Made by a program: the position numbers and the translations under genes
The notes under the pieces: model-generated
Told to the model about the DNA's origin: nothing
Seen by the model: the letters and a program-made list of their open reading frames with translations, nothing else
Databases searched by the model: none
Assembly (NCBI GenBank): GCA_938038975.1
Contig: CALHVP010000111.1
Span: 1-35,975, forward strand
DNA from: an uncultured Maribacter sp.
GTDB lineage: Bacteria > Bacteroidota > Bacteroidia > Flavobacteriales > Flavobacteriaceae
Length of the DNA: 35,975 bases
Direction: 5' to 3'
Shown: positions 16,795-25,310 of the stretch, in pieces
Layout: each line of letters opens with the position of its first letter
How positions within the stretch are numbered: position 1 is the first letter of the stretch

Positions 16795-17217
16795 CTATTT
16801 TCTTGGCAACGCGATTGTTGTTAATTTACAGACGGATATAAGCTGGTCCTTTTCGTCTGTTATTTTTATGTCCCAAACTTGGGTTGTTCTTCCTTTATGA
16901 ATAAACGTTGCTTTGGCAAAAACAAAACCTTCGGCAATACTTTTTACATGATTAGCAGAAATCTCAATTCCTCTTACTACATATTGTTGCGCATCAAGAA
17001 AAATAAAGCAAGCAGCGCTCCCTACACTCTCTGCAAGAGCAACCATTGCGCCACCATGAAGAACACCATCTGGCTGATGAACCTTTGGAGTTACTGGCAT
17101 TTTTCCTATCAAAAAATCCGGACCCACATCTACATATTCAATATCTAATGTCTCCATCAATGTATTTTCGCAGGATGCGTTACAAATTTTTAGAATCTTT
17201 TCTTTATGGTCGTTCAT
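16795..17217 (-). CDS. Hotdog-fold thioesterase, probable DHNA-CoA hydrolase (MenI-like)
   Basis: 140 aa PaaI/4HBT-type hotdog protein. The active-site strand-helix element HQPDGVLHGGAMVALAES has H47, D50, H54 and the catalytic acid E63. DHNA-CoA thioesterases share this DG-xx-HGG...E arrangement. It is the first gene of the menF-menD transcript, 1 nt from menF, which makes 1,4-dihydroxy-2-naphthoyl-CoA the most likely substrate; a general acyl-CoA thioesterase remains possible. The 54-bp gap to the divergent hydrolase must contain the operon promoter. Confidence 0.88.
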   Translation of the reverse strand: MNDHKEKILKICNASCENTLMETLDIEYVDVGPDFLIGKMPVTPKVHQPDGVLHGGAMVALAESVGSAACFIFLDAQQYVVRGIEISANHVKSIAEGFVFAKATFIHKGRTTQVWDIKITDEKDQLISVCKLTTIALPRK

Positions 17218-17271
17218 CTTTTTTTTTGTAAAATTAAGGAATAGTGTAGCAAAAGACCTTATTAGAGCCTA

Positions 17272-17919
17272 ATGAATAGTACCGAAAAAACAGTAAGCTA
17301 TTATAGCAGCAATACGTACAACACATTAAATAACCTAAATACAAAGACTAAGAACATTTGGATAGTATTTCATGGTATTGGTTATTTAAGTCGGTATTTC
17401 CTTAAGTATTTTAACGAATTAAATCCGGATGAAAACTACATTATAGCTCCACAAGCGCCCTCAAAATATTATTTAAAAGATACCTATAAACATGTAGGAG
17501 CAAGCTGGTTAACTAAAGAACATACAGCACTTGAAACAGACAATGTAGTGCGATATATAGATGCAATAATGGAAGCTGAAGAGATTCCAAAACAATGCAG
17601 ACTTTTGGTTTTTGGATTTTCCCAAGGGGTCTCTATCGCAACTAGATGGGTTTCACAAAAAAAGCTAAAATGTGATGACCTTATTCTCTATGCAGGTGGC
17701 CTACCTAATGAACTTACAAATACCGATTTTAGTCACTTGGCATTAAATAACACCAAGGTAAAAATCATTATTGGGACAAACGATTCTTATCTAACCTCCA
17801 TAAGATTGAAGGAAGAAGAAGAAAAAGCAGTAAATCTATTCCAAGGGAGATACGAACAATTACGATTTATTGGCGGACATGAAGTAAAAAAAGATATTAT
17901 TAATTCCTTAGTTTCATAA
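17272..17919 (+). CDS. Small alpha/beta-hydrolase (phospholipase/carboxylesterase-like)
   Basis: 215 aa, cytosolic, no leader. HGIGYLS after the first long strand gives an oxyanion region. The nucleophile elbow is GFSQG with S117, the acid is D171 (IGTND), and the histidine is H203 (GGHEV), a complete triad in canonical order. It resembles the Abhydrolase_2 esterase group. The substrate is unknown. It is divergent from the menI-menF-menD operon and followed 2 nt later by a GNAT gene, so the two form a small operon. A MenH role can be considered because MenH is also an alpha/beta-hydrolase, but I see no MenH-specific motif. Confidence 0.85.
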   Translation: MNSTEKTVSYYSSNTYNTLNNLNTKTKNIWIVFHGIGYLSRYFLKYFNELNPDENYIIAPQAPSKYYLKDTYKHVGASWLTKEHTALETDNVVRYIDAIMEAEEIPKQCRLLVFGFSQGVSIATRWVSQKKLKCDDLILYAGGLPNELTNTDFSHLALNNTKVKIIIGTNDSYLTSIRLKEEEEKAVNLFQGRYEQLRFIGGHEVKKDIINSLVS

Positions 17920-17921
17920 TT

Positions 17922-18503
17922 ATGCAACTTTCTCTAGAAAACCAACGAATAAAACTAGTTCCATTAAAAGAATCTGATTCTGATATTTTGTGGCCAATTG
18001 CTAAGGACATTGATATATTTAAATATGGCCCCAGTGATATATCATCGTTAGAAAAACTCAAAGCATATATTCAAGTTGCCCTTAGCGAAGCATCTATAGG
18101 TAGCAGTATTCCGTTTATTATTTATGACAAAACCATTAATGAACCTGTAGGTTGCACTAGGTATGGATTAATTGACCATAGGAATAAAGTACAACATATA
18201 GGATGGACCTGGATTTCAAAAAAGGTTCGTGGCAGCGGATTTAATCATGAAATGAAGTTCCTAATGCTGCGTTATGCCTTTGAAACATTAAAATTTGAAA
18301 AAGTAGAATTTAGAATTGATGAAAGAAATATAGCTTCTAGGAAAGCCGTAGAAAAATTAGGTGCTACTATGGAAGGCATCCTTCGAAAAAATGTAGTAGT
18401 AAAAAACGGGTTTAGAAGAAGTTCGTGTTGTTATGGCATTCTTTTAGATGAATGGTCAACGCTAAAAAAGAGCAGATTTAATATGATTGTAGGCAACAAC
18501 TAA
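17922..18503 (+). CDS. GNAT N-acetyltransferase (RimJ/RimL-like)
   Basis: 193 aa. It shows the Acetyltransf_3 layout: an N-terminal RIKLVPLKESD strand, a central strand near GCTRYGLID, the acetyl-CoA-binding turn in KKVRGSGFNHEMKF (about 105), and the helix-strand ending EFRIDERNIASRKAVEKLGA typical of RimJ/RimL. It probably acetylates an amine on a protein or small molecule; the target is unknown. It starts 2 nt after the hydrolase stop. It faces the minus-strand gene beyond it, 35 bp away, with no obvious hairpin terminator between. Confidence 0.88.
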   Translation: MQLSLENQRIKLVPLKESDSDILWPIAKDIDIFKYGPSDISSLEKLKAYIQVALSEASIGSSIPFIIYDKTINEPVGCTRYGLIDHRNKVQHIGWTWISKKVRGSGFNHEMKFLMLRYAFETLKFEKVEFRIDERNIASRKAVEKLGATMEGILRKNVVVKNGFRRSSCCYGILLDEWSTLKKSRFNMIVGNN

Positions 18504-18538
18504 CTTATTATTAATTCGCTAGTTTAAAATTCTATAAG

Positions 18539-19468
18539 CTATTCCTCCGCTACTGGCTCCTCTTCGTAGTAGGTAATTTTCCTAGTGACATAAGAATTTT
18601 CAGGTGTTACAATTTGCTTTACCCAATTACCCTTTTCTTTATCATCAAATTGATAAATGTAATTCTTGTCCTCTGTAGTATTCATACCTTTAGCTACCTC
18701 TTGTATCAACATATTATTTTCGTCATAAATATATGTAGTGCGCGTAGTAGGTATAAAAGTCTTCTTATCTTCTTTTGAATATTCAAATTCTTGTTGCGCC
18801 ATTAATTTTCCAGTTGCATCAAAAACTTCCTCAAATGCTTTATTGGCCTCACCTCTTAAAAACTCTTTGGTCAGTACTACTTTTTGAACAGCACCATTTT
18901 TTTTCTTTATAGTAGATGTTCTAATAGACTTTAGCGGAACATTATTAATCATATAAGTGATAGTAAATTCGCCCTTATATTTTTTATATTCTACTAAGGT
19001 CTCATCAATACCCTCATCATTAATTCGAGTCATTTTTACCAAGTCTCCTTTTTCGTCGTACTCGTAGATATATTGATCTAAAAACTCATTTTCGTACGAA
19101 ACTATTTTCTCAGTAATTTTTTTGTTTTCTAAAGTATCTAACTCATAGAAATGTGCTATTGAGGTACTAGAATCGAATACATTATCCCTGTAGGATTCTG
19201 ACCGCTTTTCGCTAAGCTCATCATTTTTGTAAGTATAAGAAACCAAATCATAGTCGGAATCATTAAAACGAGTAATAGCCTTTGTAAGCCTTCCTAATGT
19301 GTCAAAACTGTACTCCTCCTTACCGTAACTAGTACTTACAAGGCAGGACTTTACATTATGCTTTAAGTCAAAATCACTTAATGTAAATAATTCTAGTTCT
19401 TGAGAGTTCCCACAAAAAGAACTACAAAAAAGAATACATATTAGGAATCTATTAGCTTGTGATAACAT
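18539..19468 (-). CDS. Secreted protein with YD/RHS-like repeats, function unknown
   Basis: 309 aa with a signal peptide (about 1-23, ending GNSQ). The body contains recurring aromatic-x-aromatic-Asp strands: YSFDTLGRLTKA, YEYDEKGDLVKM, TYIYDENNMLIQEV and a degenerate IYQFDDKEKGNWVKQI. These look like a small number of RHS/YD-type or MORN-like beta repeats, as in many short Bacteroidota exported proteins. It has no toxin-like C-terminus and is far shorter than true RHS proteins. No catalytic residues are recognisable. It lies downstream of dnaK, separated by a terminator, so it is probably an independent unit. Confidence 0.8.
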   Translation of the reverse strand: MLSQANRFLICILFCSSFCGNSQELELFTLSDFDLKHNVKSCLVSTSYGKEEYSFDTLGRLTKAITRFNDSDYDLVSYTYKNDELSEKRSESYRDNVFDSSTSIAHFYELDTLENKKITEKIVSYENEFLDQYIYEYDEKGDLVKMTRINDEGIDETLVEYKKYKGEFTITYMINNVPLKSIRTSTIKKKNGAVQKVVLTKEFLRGEANKAFEEVFDATGKLMAQQEFEYSKEDKKTFIPTTRTTYIYDENNMLIQEVAKGMNTTEDKNYIYQFDDKEKGNWVKQIVTPENSYVTRKITYYEEEPVAEE

Positions 19469-19525
19469 ATGAGCAAAGGTACTTTATATTGTTTCACACT
19501 AAAAGCAAAATGTGTATCAAAATAA

Positions 19526-19555
19526 AAAGGGGTCGGATAAAATCCGTCCCCCTTT
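19526..19555 (-). terminator. Intrinsic terminator of dnaK
   Basis: On the minus strand GGGGGACGGAT and ATCCGACCCC pair around a TTT loop (one base bulged), then run into TTTTTATTTT. It begins about 25 bases past the dnaK stop. Confidence 0.8.
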
Positions 19556-19579
19556 AAAAAAATTAAAATTGTAAAATTA

Positions 19580-21487
19580 TTACTTAACTTCTTCGAAGTC
19601 TACGTCTTCTACATTATCAGCCTCAGCAGTAGCATCATCTGCAGTAGGCTCTCCTTGAGGAGCACCACCACCTTGCTGCGCATCAGCTTGTGCTTTGTAC
19701 ATTTCTTCTGAAGCAACTTTCCATGCCTCATTGATTTTATCTAAGGCAGGAGTTATCACTGCTAAGTCCTTAGACTCATAAGCAGCTTTAAGCTCTGTTA
19801 GCGCATCTTCGATAGGCTTTTTCTTATCATCAGATAATTTATCTCCAAACTCCTTAAGTTGATTTTCAGTTTGGAAAATCATCCCGTCAGCTTCGTTTAG
19901 CTTATCTGCAGTTTCCTTAGCTTTTTTATCAGATTCAGCATTTGCCTCTGCCTCTGCTTTCATCCTCTTAATTTCTTCTTCTGTTAAACCTGAAGAAGCT
20001 TCGATACGAATATCTTGCGTCTTGTTAGTTGCTTTATCAGTTGCAGAAACTTTTATGATTCCGTTCGCATCAATATCAAAAGTTACTTCAATTTGAGGTG
20101 TACCTCTTTTTGAAGGAGGAATACCGTCTAAATGAAAACGTCCAATTGTTTTATTGTCATTTGCCATTGGTCGCTCTCCTTGTAATACATGGATTTCAAC
20201 CGAAGGCTGATTATCAGCAGCAGTAGAGAATACTTGAGATTTTTTTGTTGGAATTGTCGTATTTGACTCAATTAATTTAGTCATTACACTACCCATTGTC
20301 TCAATTCCTAAAGATAAAGGTGTAACATCTAATAATAATACATCTTTAACATCTCCAGACAATACACCACCTTGTATAGCAGCACCTACAGCAACAACCT
20401 CATCTGGGTTTACACCTTTAGAAGGTTTTTTGCCAAAGAATTTTTCAACTGCTTCCTGTACAGCAGGGATTCTTGTAGAACCACCTACCAAAATGATCTC
20501 ATCGATATCGCTTTTAGATAAACCTGCAGCTTTTAGTGCCGTTTGGCAAGGCTCAATAGTTCTTTTTACCAAATCATCAATCAACTTGTTAAAGCTAGCC
20601 AATGTCAATGTGCGTACCAAGTGCTTTGGACCACTAGCAGTAGCCGTAACGTATGGAAGATTTATTTCGGTCTGTGCAGAAGATGATAATTCTATTTTTG
20701 CTTTTTCAGCAGCTTCTCTTAAACGTTGTAACGCCATAGCATCATCACGCAAATCGATGCTTTCATCTTTCTTAAACTCATCTGCTAACCAATCTATAAT
20801 TTTTTGATCTACATCATCTCCACCAAGATGCGTATCGCCATCTGTAGAAAGTACTTCAAACACGCCATCTCCCAATTCTAAAATGGAAACATCATGTGTA
20901 CCACCACCAAAATCAAAAACAACAATTTTTTGGTCTGTATCTTTCTTGTCCATTCCGTATGCCAAAGATGCTGCAGTTGGCTCGTTAATGATACGTTCTA
21001 CTGTTAGACCAGCAATTTCACCAGCTTCTTTAGTAGCCTGTCTTTGAGCATCATTAAAATAAGCAGGAACTGTTATTACTGCTCTTGTTACATCTTGACC
21101 TAAGTAGTCTTCAGCTGTTTTCTTCATTTTCTGAAGAATCATAGCAGATAACTCTTGTGGAGAATACATACGACCGTTAATATCAACTCTTGGCGTATCA
21201 TTATCTCCTTTAACAACCTTATAAGGAACTCTTTTAGCTTCCTTAGTTGATTCAGAGAATTTGTTCCCCATAAATCTTTTTATAGAATATATGGTGTTGT
21301 GTGGGTTGGTTACGGCCTGTCTTTTTGCAGGATCACCTACCTTGATTTCACCACCTTCTACGAAAGCTATTACTGATGGGGTTGTTCTTTTTCCTTCTGC
21401 ATTAGGTATTACTACTGGCTCATTACCTTCCATTACGGAGACACAGGAGTTGGTAGTACCCAAATCTATTCCTATAATTTTACTCAT
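19580..21487 (-). CDS. dnaK: Chaperone DnaK (Hsp70)
   Basis: 635 aa from the ATG at 21487 ([15 protein letters not shown]). The frame is open to 21601, but that extension does not resemble DnaK, so I reject it. The nucleotide-binding domain holds [27 protein letters not shown] and GGSTRIP; the interdomain linker is [14 protein letters not shown]; the substrate-binding domain and helical lid follow; the acidic C-terminus ends EDVDFEEVK. It folds and protects proteins with DnaJ and GrpE, neither of which is in the window. The upstream region has unusual TGAC/GTCA inverted repeats that may mediate heat-shock control. Confidence 0.98.
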   Translation of the reverse strand: MSKIIGIDLGTTNSCVSVMEGNEPVVIPNAEGKRTTPSVIAFVEGGEIKVGDPAKRQAVTNPHNTIYSIKRFMGNKFSESTKEAKRVPYKVVKGDNDTPRVDINGRMYSPQELSAMILQKMKKTAEDYLGQDVTRAVITVPAYFNDAQRQATKEAGEIAGLTVERIINEPTAASLAYGMDKKDTDQKIVVFDFGGGTHDVSILELGDGVFEVLSTDGDTHLGGDDVDQKIIDWLADEFKKDESIDLRDDAMALQRLREAAEKAKIELSSSAQTEINLPYVTATASGPKHLVRTLTLASFNKLIDDLVKRTIEPCQTALKAAGLSKSDIDEIILVGGSTRIPAVQEAVEKFFGKKPSKGVNPDEVVAVGAAIQGGVLSGDVKDVLLLDVTPLSLGIETMGSVMTKLIESNTTIPTKKSQVFSTAADNQPSVEIHVLQGERPMANDNKTIGRFHLDGIPPSKRGTPQIEVTFDIDANGIIKVSATDKATNKTQDIRIEASSGLTEEEIKRMKAEAEANAESDKKAKETADKLNEADGMIFQTENQLKEFGDKLSDDKKKPIEDALTELKAAYESKDLAVITPALDKINEAWKVASEEMYKAQADAQQGGGAPQGEPTADDATAEADNVEDVDFEEVK

Positions 21488-21874
21488 TTTATATATTTTA
21501 ATTATTAGTGCTGATTTCTTTAAATCGATAACTAAATGACAAACAATATGCCAAGCCGAAACAAACTGACAGGATGTCATTTTTAATGACGGAAATAACA
21601 TTTCAAGCCTTTCCTAATCTGTTCTTTTTCTAAATCAATAAGTTCTTAACCCAATAATCTAAATCTACAAATCATAGCTTAACCTCTACAAGCACAACCG
21701 TTCAACGAAAAACTGCCAGATTCTAAATATGAACACAACAATAAAAAAAAATACCAGTTTCAAATAGGTAGACCAAAGCTTACCATATTAGAATGCCACC
21801 AAAAGTTCCATAAAAACTCAAATCATACACCAGAACGGTTGGTTAAACTTAATAGTAATTTAAACCCTACACTT
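21488..21874. promoter_or_regulatory. 387-bp divergent region between dnaK and the M66-like gene
   Basis: The dnaK-proximal part carries, on plus-strand coordinates, a TGAC word near 21537-21540, the inverted repeat TGACA-GGA-TGTCA at 21567-21579, and the overlapping inverted repeat GTCATT-TTT-AATGAC at 21576-21590. Between them and dnaK the minus strand reads TTGGCATATTGTTTG (21554-21540), which resembles a sigma-54 -24 box but lacks the invariant -12 GC. The distal 250 bp towards the lipoprotein gene is AT-rich and shows no clear TAnnTTTG element. Confidence 0.5.
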
Positions 21875-23587
21875 ATGCTACAATCTTTTAAAACCAAGAT
21901 ATACCCTTTGTTCTTTTTATTTACGATTTTATTTACGAGTTGTAATAAGGATGATGACTTACAATCTGCTATCAAGGATGAAAATGCGGATAACGAAACT
22001 ATTGATGTTTCACCAGTAGTCGTATTTATGGCGCAAAGCCATGTACTTAGAACTAACGACGAATTCTTTAATCTAGTCAGTGGAAAGGATGCGTTGATTA
22101 AAGTAAACATAACCACAGAAAACAAGGCCGGAATAGCTAATTTAACTGCGGTATTGAGTTTAAATGGAGCAGCGGAGACTATTCCATTAAATCCACCTGC
22201 AGGTATGTTAACACCGATAGACATGAGGCTGGGTAGTATTGAACATACTTTTGACAATAGTTATACTGCAATTATTAGCAAAGAATGGATTCTCCCAGGT
22301 TTAGAAATAGTTATAGAAGGTAATGACACGAACATAGTTTTGGACGGCCTTAAAATAGGTGCCCCGAATAAGATGATTATGAATATGTTTGATCTGCATT
22401 TTTTTGAATTATCACCTGGTGATTATCCAGAAGGTTGGAAAGAAGAATTAGAGGCCAAACTTCCTGTATCAGAAATAGCATTGATGAGAGTACCGAATAT
22501 TGTATTCTCTGAGCTTACTGTTCCCGCAAGAGCAGGCGCTCCTGCAGCACGTATCAGTTCCAAGGAAGACTATAAAACAATTACAGGCTTAAATTTTGAT
22601 GGAGAACAACTTGCAGCTTCGCAATGGGCAGGAGCCTTACGAACAGCAGCAGGCTACAGCGGTAGGTATGCATTGTACTATTTTAATATTTACGGAGTTT
22701 TTGCTGGTGGTCAAGCTGGCGGATATTCTGGCGTAGGTAGTGGTACCAGTTTAGGAATTTTGAATCACGAACTTGGTCATGCGCTATCCTTACCGCATTG
22801 GGGAAACAAAGCAGACTATCCTTACAGGGATGAAATGTTTGGTATTCCTGCGCCTGAAGTATTTAATGGAGTTCACGTTGGTCCGTCTTGGGGCTTTGAT
22901 ATGCCTACCAAAACTTTTATCCCGCCTACGGTACAATCAAACGCAGTAGGAGGTGTTGAAGGAACTTATAAAAAAGACCCTATGCAAGGAGGTGGTAGCG
23001 GTGATCAGGAAGAAGGATTTTTAATGCGACATTTTTCAAATTATTCTATGAACAAAATGCAGAATTATCTTCAAAACCATATTGCAGTAAACAACTCTGG
23101 GAATGGTACATATGCAAAATGGGATACAGCTACAAACTCATATTCAGATGTTCTATCCAACAATGGTGTTCAATATGCCACAACACAAAATGTTGAAGTT
23201 ATTAGTGTGATGGCAGGTGTAAGTTCTGTAACACCACAAGCTACTATTGTATATCCACCCATAGGACCATATAATAGTGGGTTAATTTCCGTTTTCGACC
23301 CTGCTTTAGAAGCTGACCGTTTAATGGCGCGGGATATCTACTGCCCAGATAATGGTTGTGACGTAAGTTTACGTATAACACAAGGTGGACAAATTAAAAC
23401 AAGAATGCTACCTATTGGCTTGGATGGATCAGCAGACCCTTTGAGTTCAAAAAGTTTTTATACAAAAGCAGTCAATTTAGCTGCAAGTGACGGGGCAGTC
23501 ACCAAAATAGAATTAATAGCAACGCCAGATGCTGAAATTAATGGATTACCAGATAATCCAGAGCTATTGTATTCTTGGGAAAACTAA
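21875..23587 (+). CDS. Lipoprotein zinc metalloprotease, M66 (StcE/TagA)-like
   Basis: 570 aa from the ATG at 21875, chosen over an in-frame TTG at 21839 because it places a lipoprotein signal at the N-terminus (lipobox FTSC, Cys23). The zinc motif HELGHALSLPH gives H298, E299, H302 and H308, a metzincin-type HExxHxxxxxH in which the usual glycine is serine. Downstream, PSWGFD, TKTFIPP and DPMQGGGSG resemble the conserved region after the active site of M66 mucin-type proteases, and YSGVGSGTSLG precedes it. A C-terminal beta domain with a two-Cys CPDNGC segment follows. A surface-anchored protease acting on glycoproteins is possible, but the substrate is inference. Confidence 0.82.
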   Translation: MLQSFKTKIYPLFFLFTILFTSCNKDDDLQSAIKDENADNETIDVSPVVVFMAQSHVLRTNDEFFNLVSGKDALIKVNITTENKAGIANLTAVLSLNGAAETIPLNPPAGMLTPIDMRLGSIEHTFDNSYTAIISKEWILPGLEIVIEGNDTNIVLDGLKIGAPNKMIMNMFDLHFFELSPGDYPEGWKEELEAKLPVSEIALMRVPNIVFSELTVPARAGAPAARISSKEDYKTITGLNFDGEQLAASQWAGALRTAAGYSGRYALYYFNIYGVFAGGQAGGYSGVGSGTSLGILNHELGHALSLPHWGNKADYPYRDEMFGIPAPEVFNGVHVGPSWGFDMPTKTFIPPTVQSNAVGGVEGTYKKDPMQGGGSGDQEEGFLMRHFSNYSMNKMQNYLQNHIAVNNSGNGTYAKWDTATNSYSDVLSNNGVQYATTQNVEVISVMAGVSSVTPQATIVYPPIGPYNSGLISVFDPALEADRLMARDIYCPDNGCDVSLRITQGGQIKTRMLPIGLDGSADPLSSKSFYTKAVNLAASDGAVTKIELIATPDAEINGLPDNPELLYSWEN

Positions 23588-23767
23588 TATGGGACCATAC
23601 CTTACAGAATAATGAAGGTAAAATTGTTATCAATATTTTAAAATTATAAGTGTTCTATCTAACCGATTTTAAGCCTTCTAGTTGATAATTTATTTCATGA
23701 CAATCCAATTATTTGACCTGTAACCAACAAACTTCTATGTAAATTAGCATACCAATTTCTGACCCAT

Positions 23768-25201
23768 ATGTTACAAATAGAATGCATCAGTATTTTCGAT
23801 ATGCTAAAAATAGGCGTAGGACCTTCTAGCTCACATACTTTAGGACCGTGGCGTGCAGCGGAAAGATGGTTAGTTGAATTACGTAAAAACGACTTTTTTG
23901 AGCAGGTAACAGAAGTTAAAGTTAATATGTATGGTTCCTTATCCTTAACAGGTAAAGGCCATGCTACTGATTATGCTGTTATGTTAGGGCTTTCAGGAGC
24001 TGATCCAGAATACATACCAATTGATGACATTCATCCACTAGTTCAGCATATAAAGGACAATAAGGTTTTAAATCTAGGGAAAGAAAAAGAAATTCATTTT
24101 GATCCAAATTCAGATATCATTTTTCATAGAAAATTCCTTCCTTTTCATGCTAATGGATTAAAGTTTGAAGCCACTTTGGCATCTGGACAAAAGAAATCAA
24201 AAACCTATTATTCTATAGGTGGTGGTTTCGTAGTAGTTGAAGAACGAAAAAATGCAAAGAAAAAGAACGATGCATTCAATTCCTTTCCGTTTCCTGTTCA
24301 AAAAGGAACCGAATTATTAGCCTTTTGTGAGAAGGAACAAAAAAGTATCTCTCAAATAGTTTTAGAGAACGAAAGATCCCTTAGAACGGATACAGAAATA
24401 GACCGGGAAATAAATCGAATTTGGGATACCATGCTAGAATGCATGTACACGGGTTGCCATACAGAAGGGAAATTACCAGGAGGCCTCAATGTTAAGCGAA
24501 GAGCTTTCGATATGCATAAGGGATTACAAGGCCAACTACCCTACTCCAATCCAAACGAATGGCTTACAAGTATTAGACAAACAGAGGTAAAGTTCCGTCA
24601 AATTTTACAATGGGTAAGCTGTTTTGCACTCAGCGTAAACGAAGTAAATGCTGCTCTAGGACGGGTAGTTACTGCCCCCACTAATGGGAGTGCGGGTGTT
24701 ATACCTTCTGTTTTAATGTATTACTTAGTAATCGAAAATCATGCGGGAAACATAGCACATATTAAACAGTTTCTTTTAGTTGCCGGTGAAATTGGAAGCA
24801 TCTTTAAAAAAGGAGCAACCATATCTGCCGCTATGGGAGGTTGCCAAGCAGAAATTGGAGTTTCTTCTGCAATGGCCGCTGGGGCTTTAACAGAATTGCT
24901 AGGTGGCACACCAGAACAAGTTTTAATGGCTGCGGAAATAGCTATGGAACATCACTTAGGTCTTACTTGTGACCCTATAGGCGGATTGGTTCAAATACCA
25001 TGTATTGAGCGCAATTCTATGGGAGCTATAAAAGCTATTAATGCAGCAGAACTTGCTTTGGGATCAGACCCAAAGGATGCTAAAGTTCCTTTAGACAAAG
25101 TTGTACAAACCATGTGGGAAACTGCAAAAGATATGAGTGCCAAATACAAGGAAACCTCCGAGGGAGGCCTTGCTGTTGGTGTATTTTTGAGTGATTGCTA
25201 A
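23768..25201 (+). CDS. sdaA: L-serine ammonia-lyase, iron-sulfur dependent, single chain
   Basis: 477 aa. It has the fused beta-alpha arrangement: N-terminal GVGPSSSHT (16-24) and KGHATD of the beta domain, then the alpha domain with [19 protein letters not shown] and [16 protein letters not shown]. The cysteines in these three segments fit [4Fe-4S] ligands. It converts L-serine to pyruvate and ammonia. Length matches single-chain SdaA/TdcG. It is alone on the plus strand between an M66-like gene (180-bp gap) and a tandem repeat that begins 2 bases after its stop. Confidence 0.95.
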   Translation: MLQIECISIFDMLKIGVGPSSSHTLGPWRAAERWLVELRKNDFFEQVTEVKVNMYGSLSLTGKGHATDYAVMLGLSGADPEYIPIDDIHPLVQHIKDNKVLNLGKEKEIHFDPNSDIIFHRKFLPFHANGLKFEATLASGQKKSKTYYSIGGGFVVVEERKNAKKKNDAFNSFPFPVQKGTELLAFCEKEQKSISQIVLENERSLRTDTEIDREINRIWDTMLECMYTGCHTEGKLPGGLNVKRRAFDMHKGLQGQLPYSNPNEWLTSIRQTEVKFRQILQWVSCFALSVNEVNAALGRVVTAPTNGSAGVIPSVLMYYLVIENHAGNIAHIKQFLLVAGEIGSIFKKGATISAAMGGCQAEIGVSSAMAAGALTELLGGTPEQVLMAAEIAMEHHLGLTCDPIGGLVQIPCIERNSMGAIKAINAAELALGSDPKDAKVPLDKVVQTMWETAKDMSAKYKETSEGGLAVGVFLSDC

Positions 25202-25203
25202 AC

Positions 25204-25257
25204 GTTAGTGGTTAGTGGTTAGTGGTTAGTGGTTAGTGGTTAGTGGTTAGTGGTTAG
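25204..25257 (+). repeat. Heptanucleotide tandem repeat (GTTAGTG) x 7.7
   Basis: Seven perfect copies of GTTAGTG followed by GTTAG, with no substitutions, starting 2 bases after the sdaA stop. The 7-bp unit is too short for CRISPR. It gives evenly spaced GG pairs every 7 bases on the plus strand. The absence of any mismatch suggests recent expansion by slippage. Confidence 0.97.
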
Positions 25258-25310
25258 AAAAGTATAAAATCAAACTACCACAAAAATAAACTCCGCACCT
25301 ATTTTAAAAA

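Noticed and set aside
18539-19468. RHS-type toxin
   Set aside because: YD-like strands are few, the protein is only 309 aa, and there is no core-repeat boundary or toxin-like C-terminus or adjacent immunity gene.
21538-21554. Sigma-54 promoter for dnaK
   Set aside because: The -24 TGGCA is present, but the -12 element reads TTGT instead of TTGC, so I do not call it as a promoter and only mention the resemblance.
21488-21601. 38-codon N-terminal extension of DnaK
   Set aside because: The extension has no DnaK homology in the residues I can read, and the ATG at 21487 gives the canonical [12 protein letters not shown] start; the stretch contains the probable promoter.
21823-22257. Minus-strand 144-codon open frame
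   Set aside because: It is antisense to the lipoprotein signal and N-terminal part of the M66-like gene and has no recognisable content.
25204-25257. CRISPR-like array
   Set aside because: The unit is 7 bp with no spacers and there are no cas genes; it is a simple tandem repeat.
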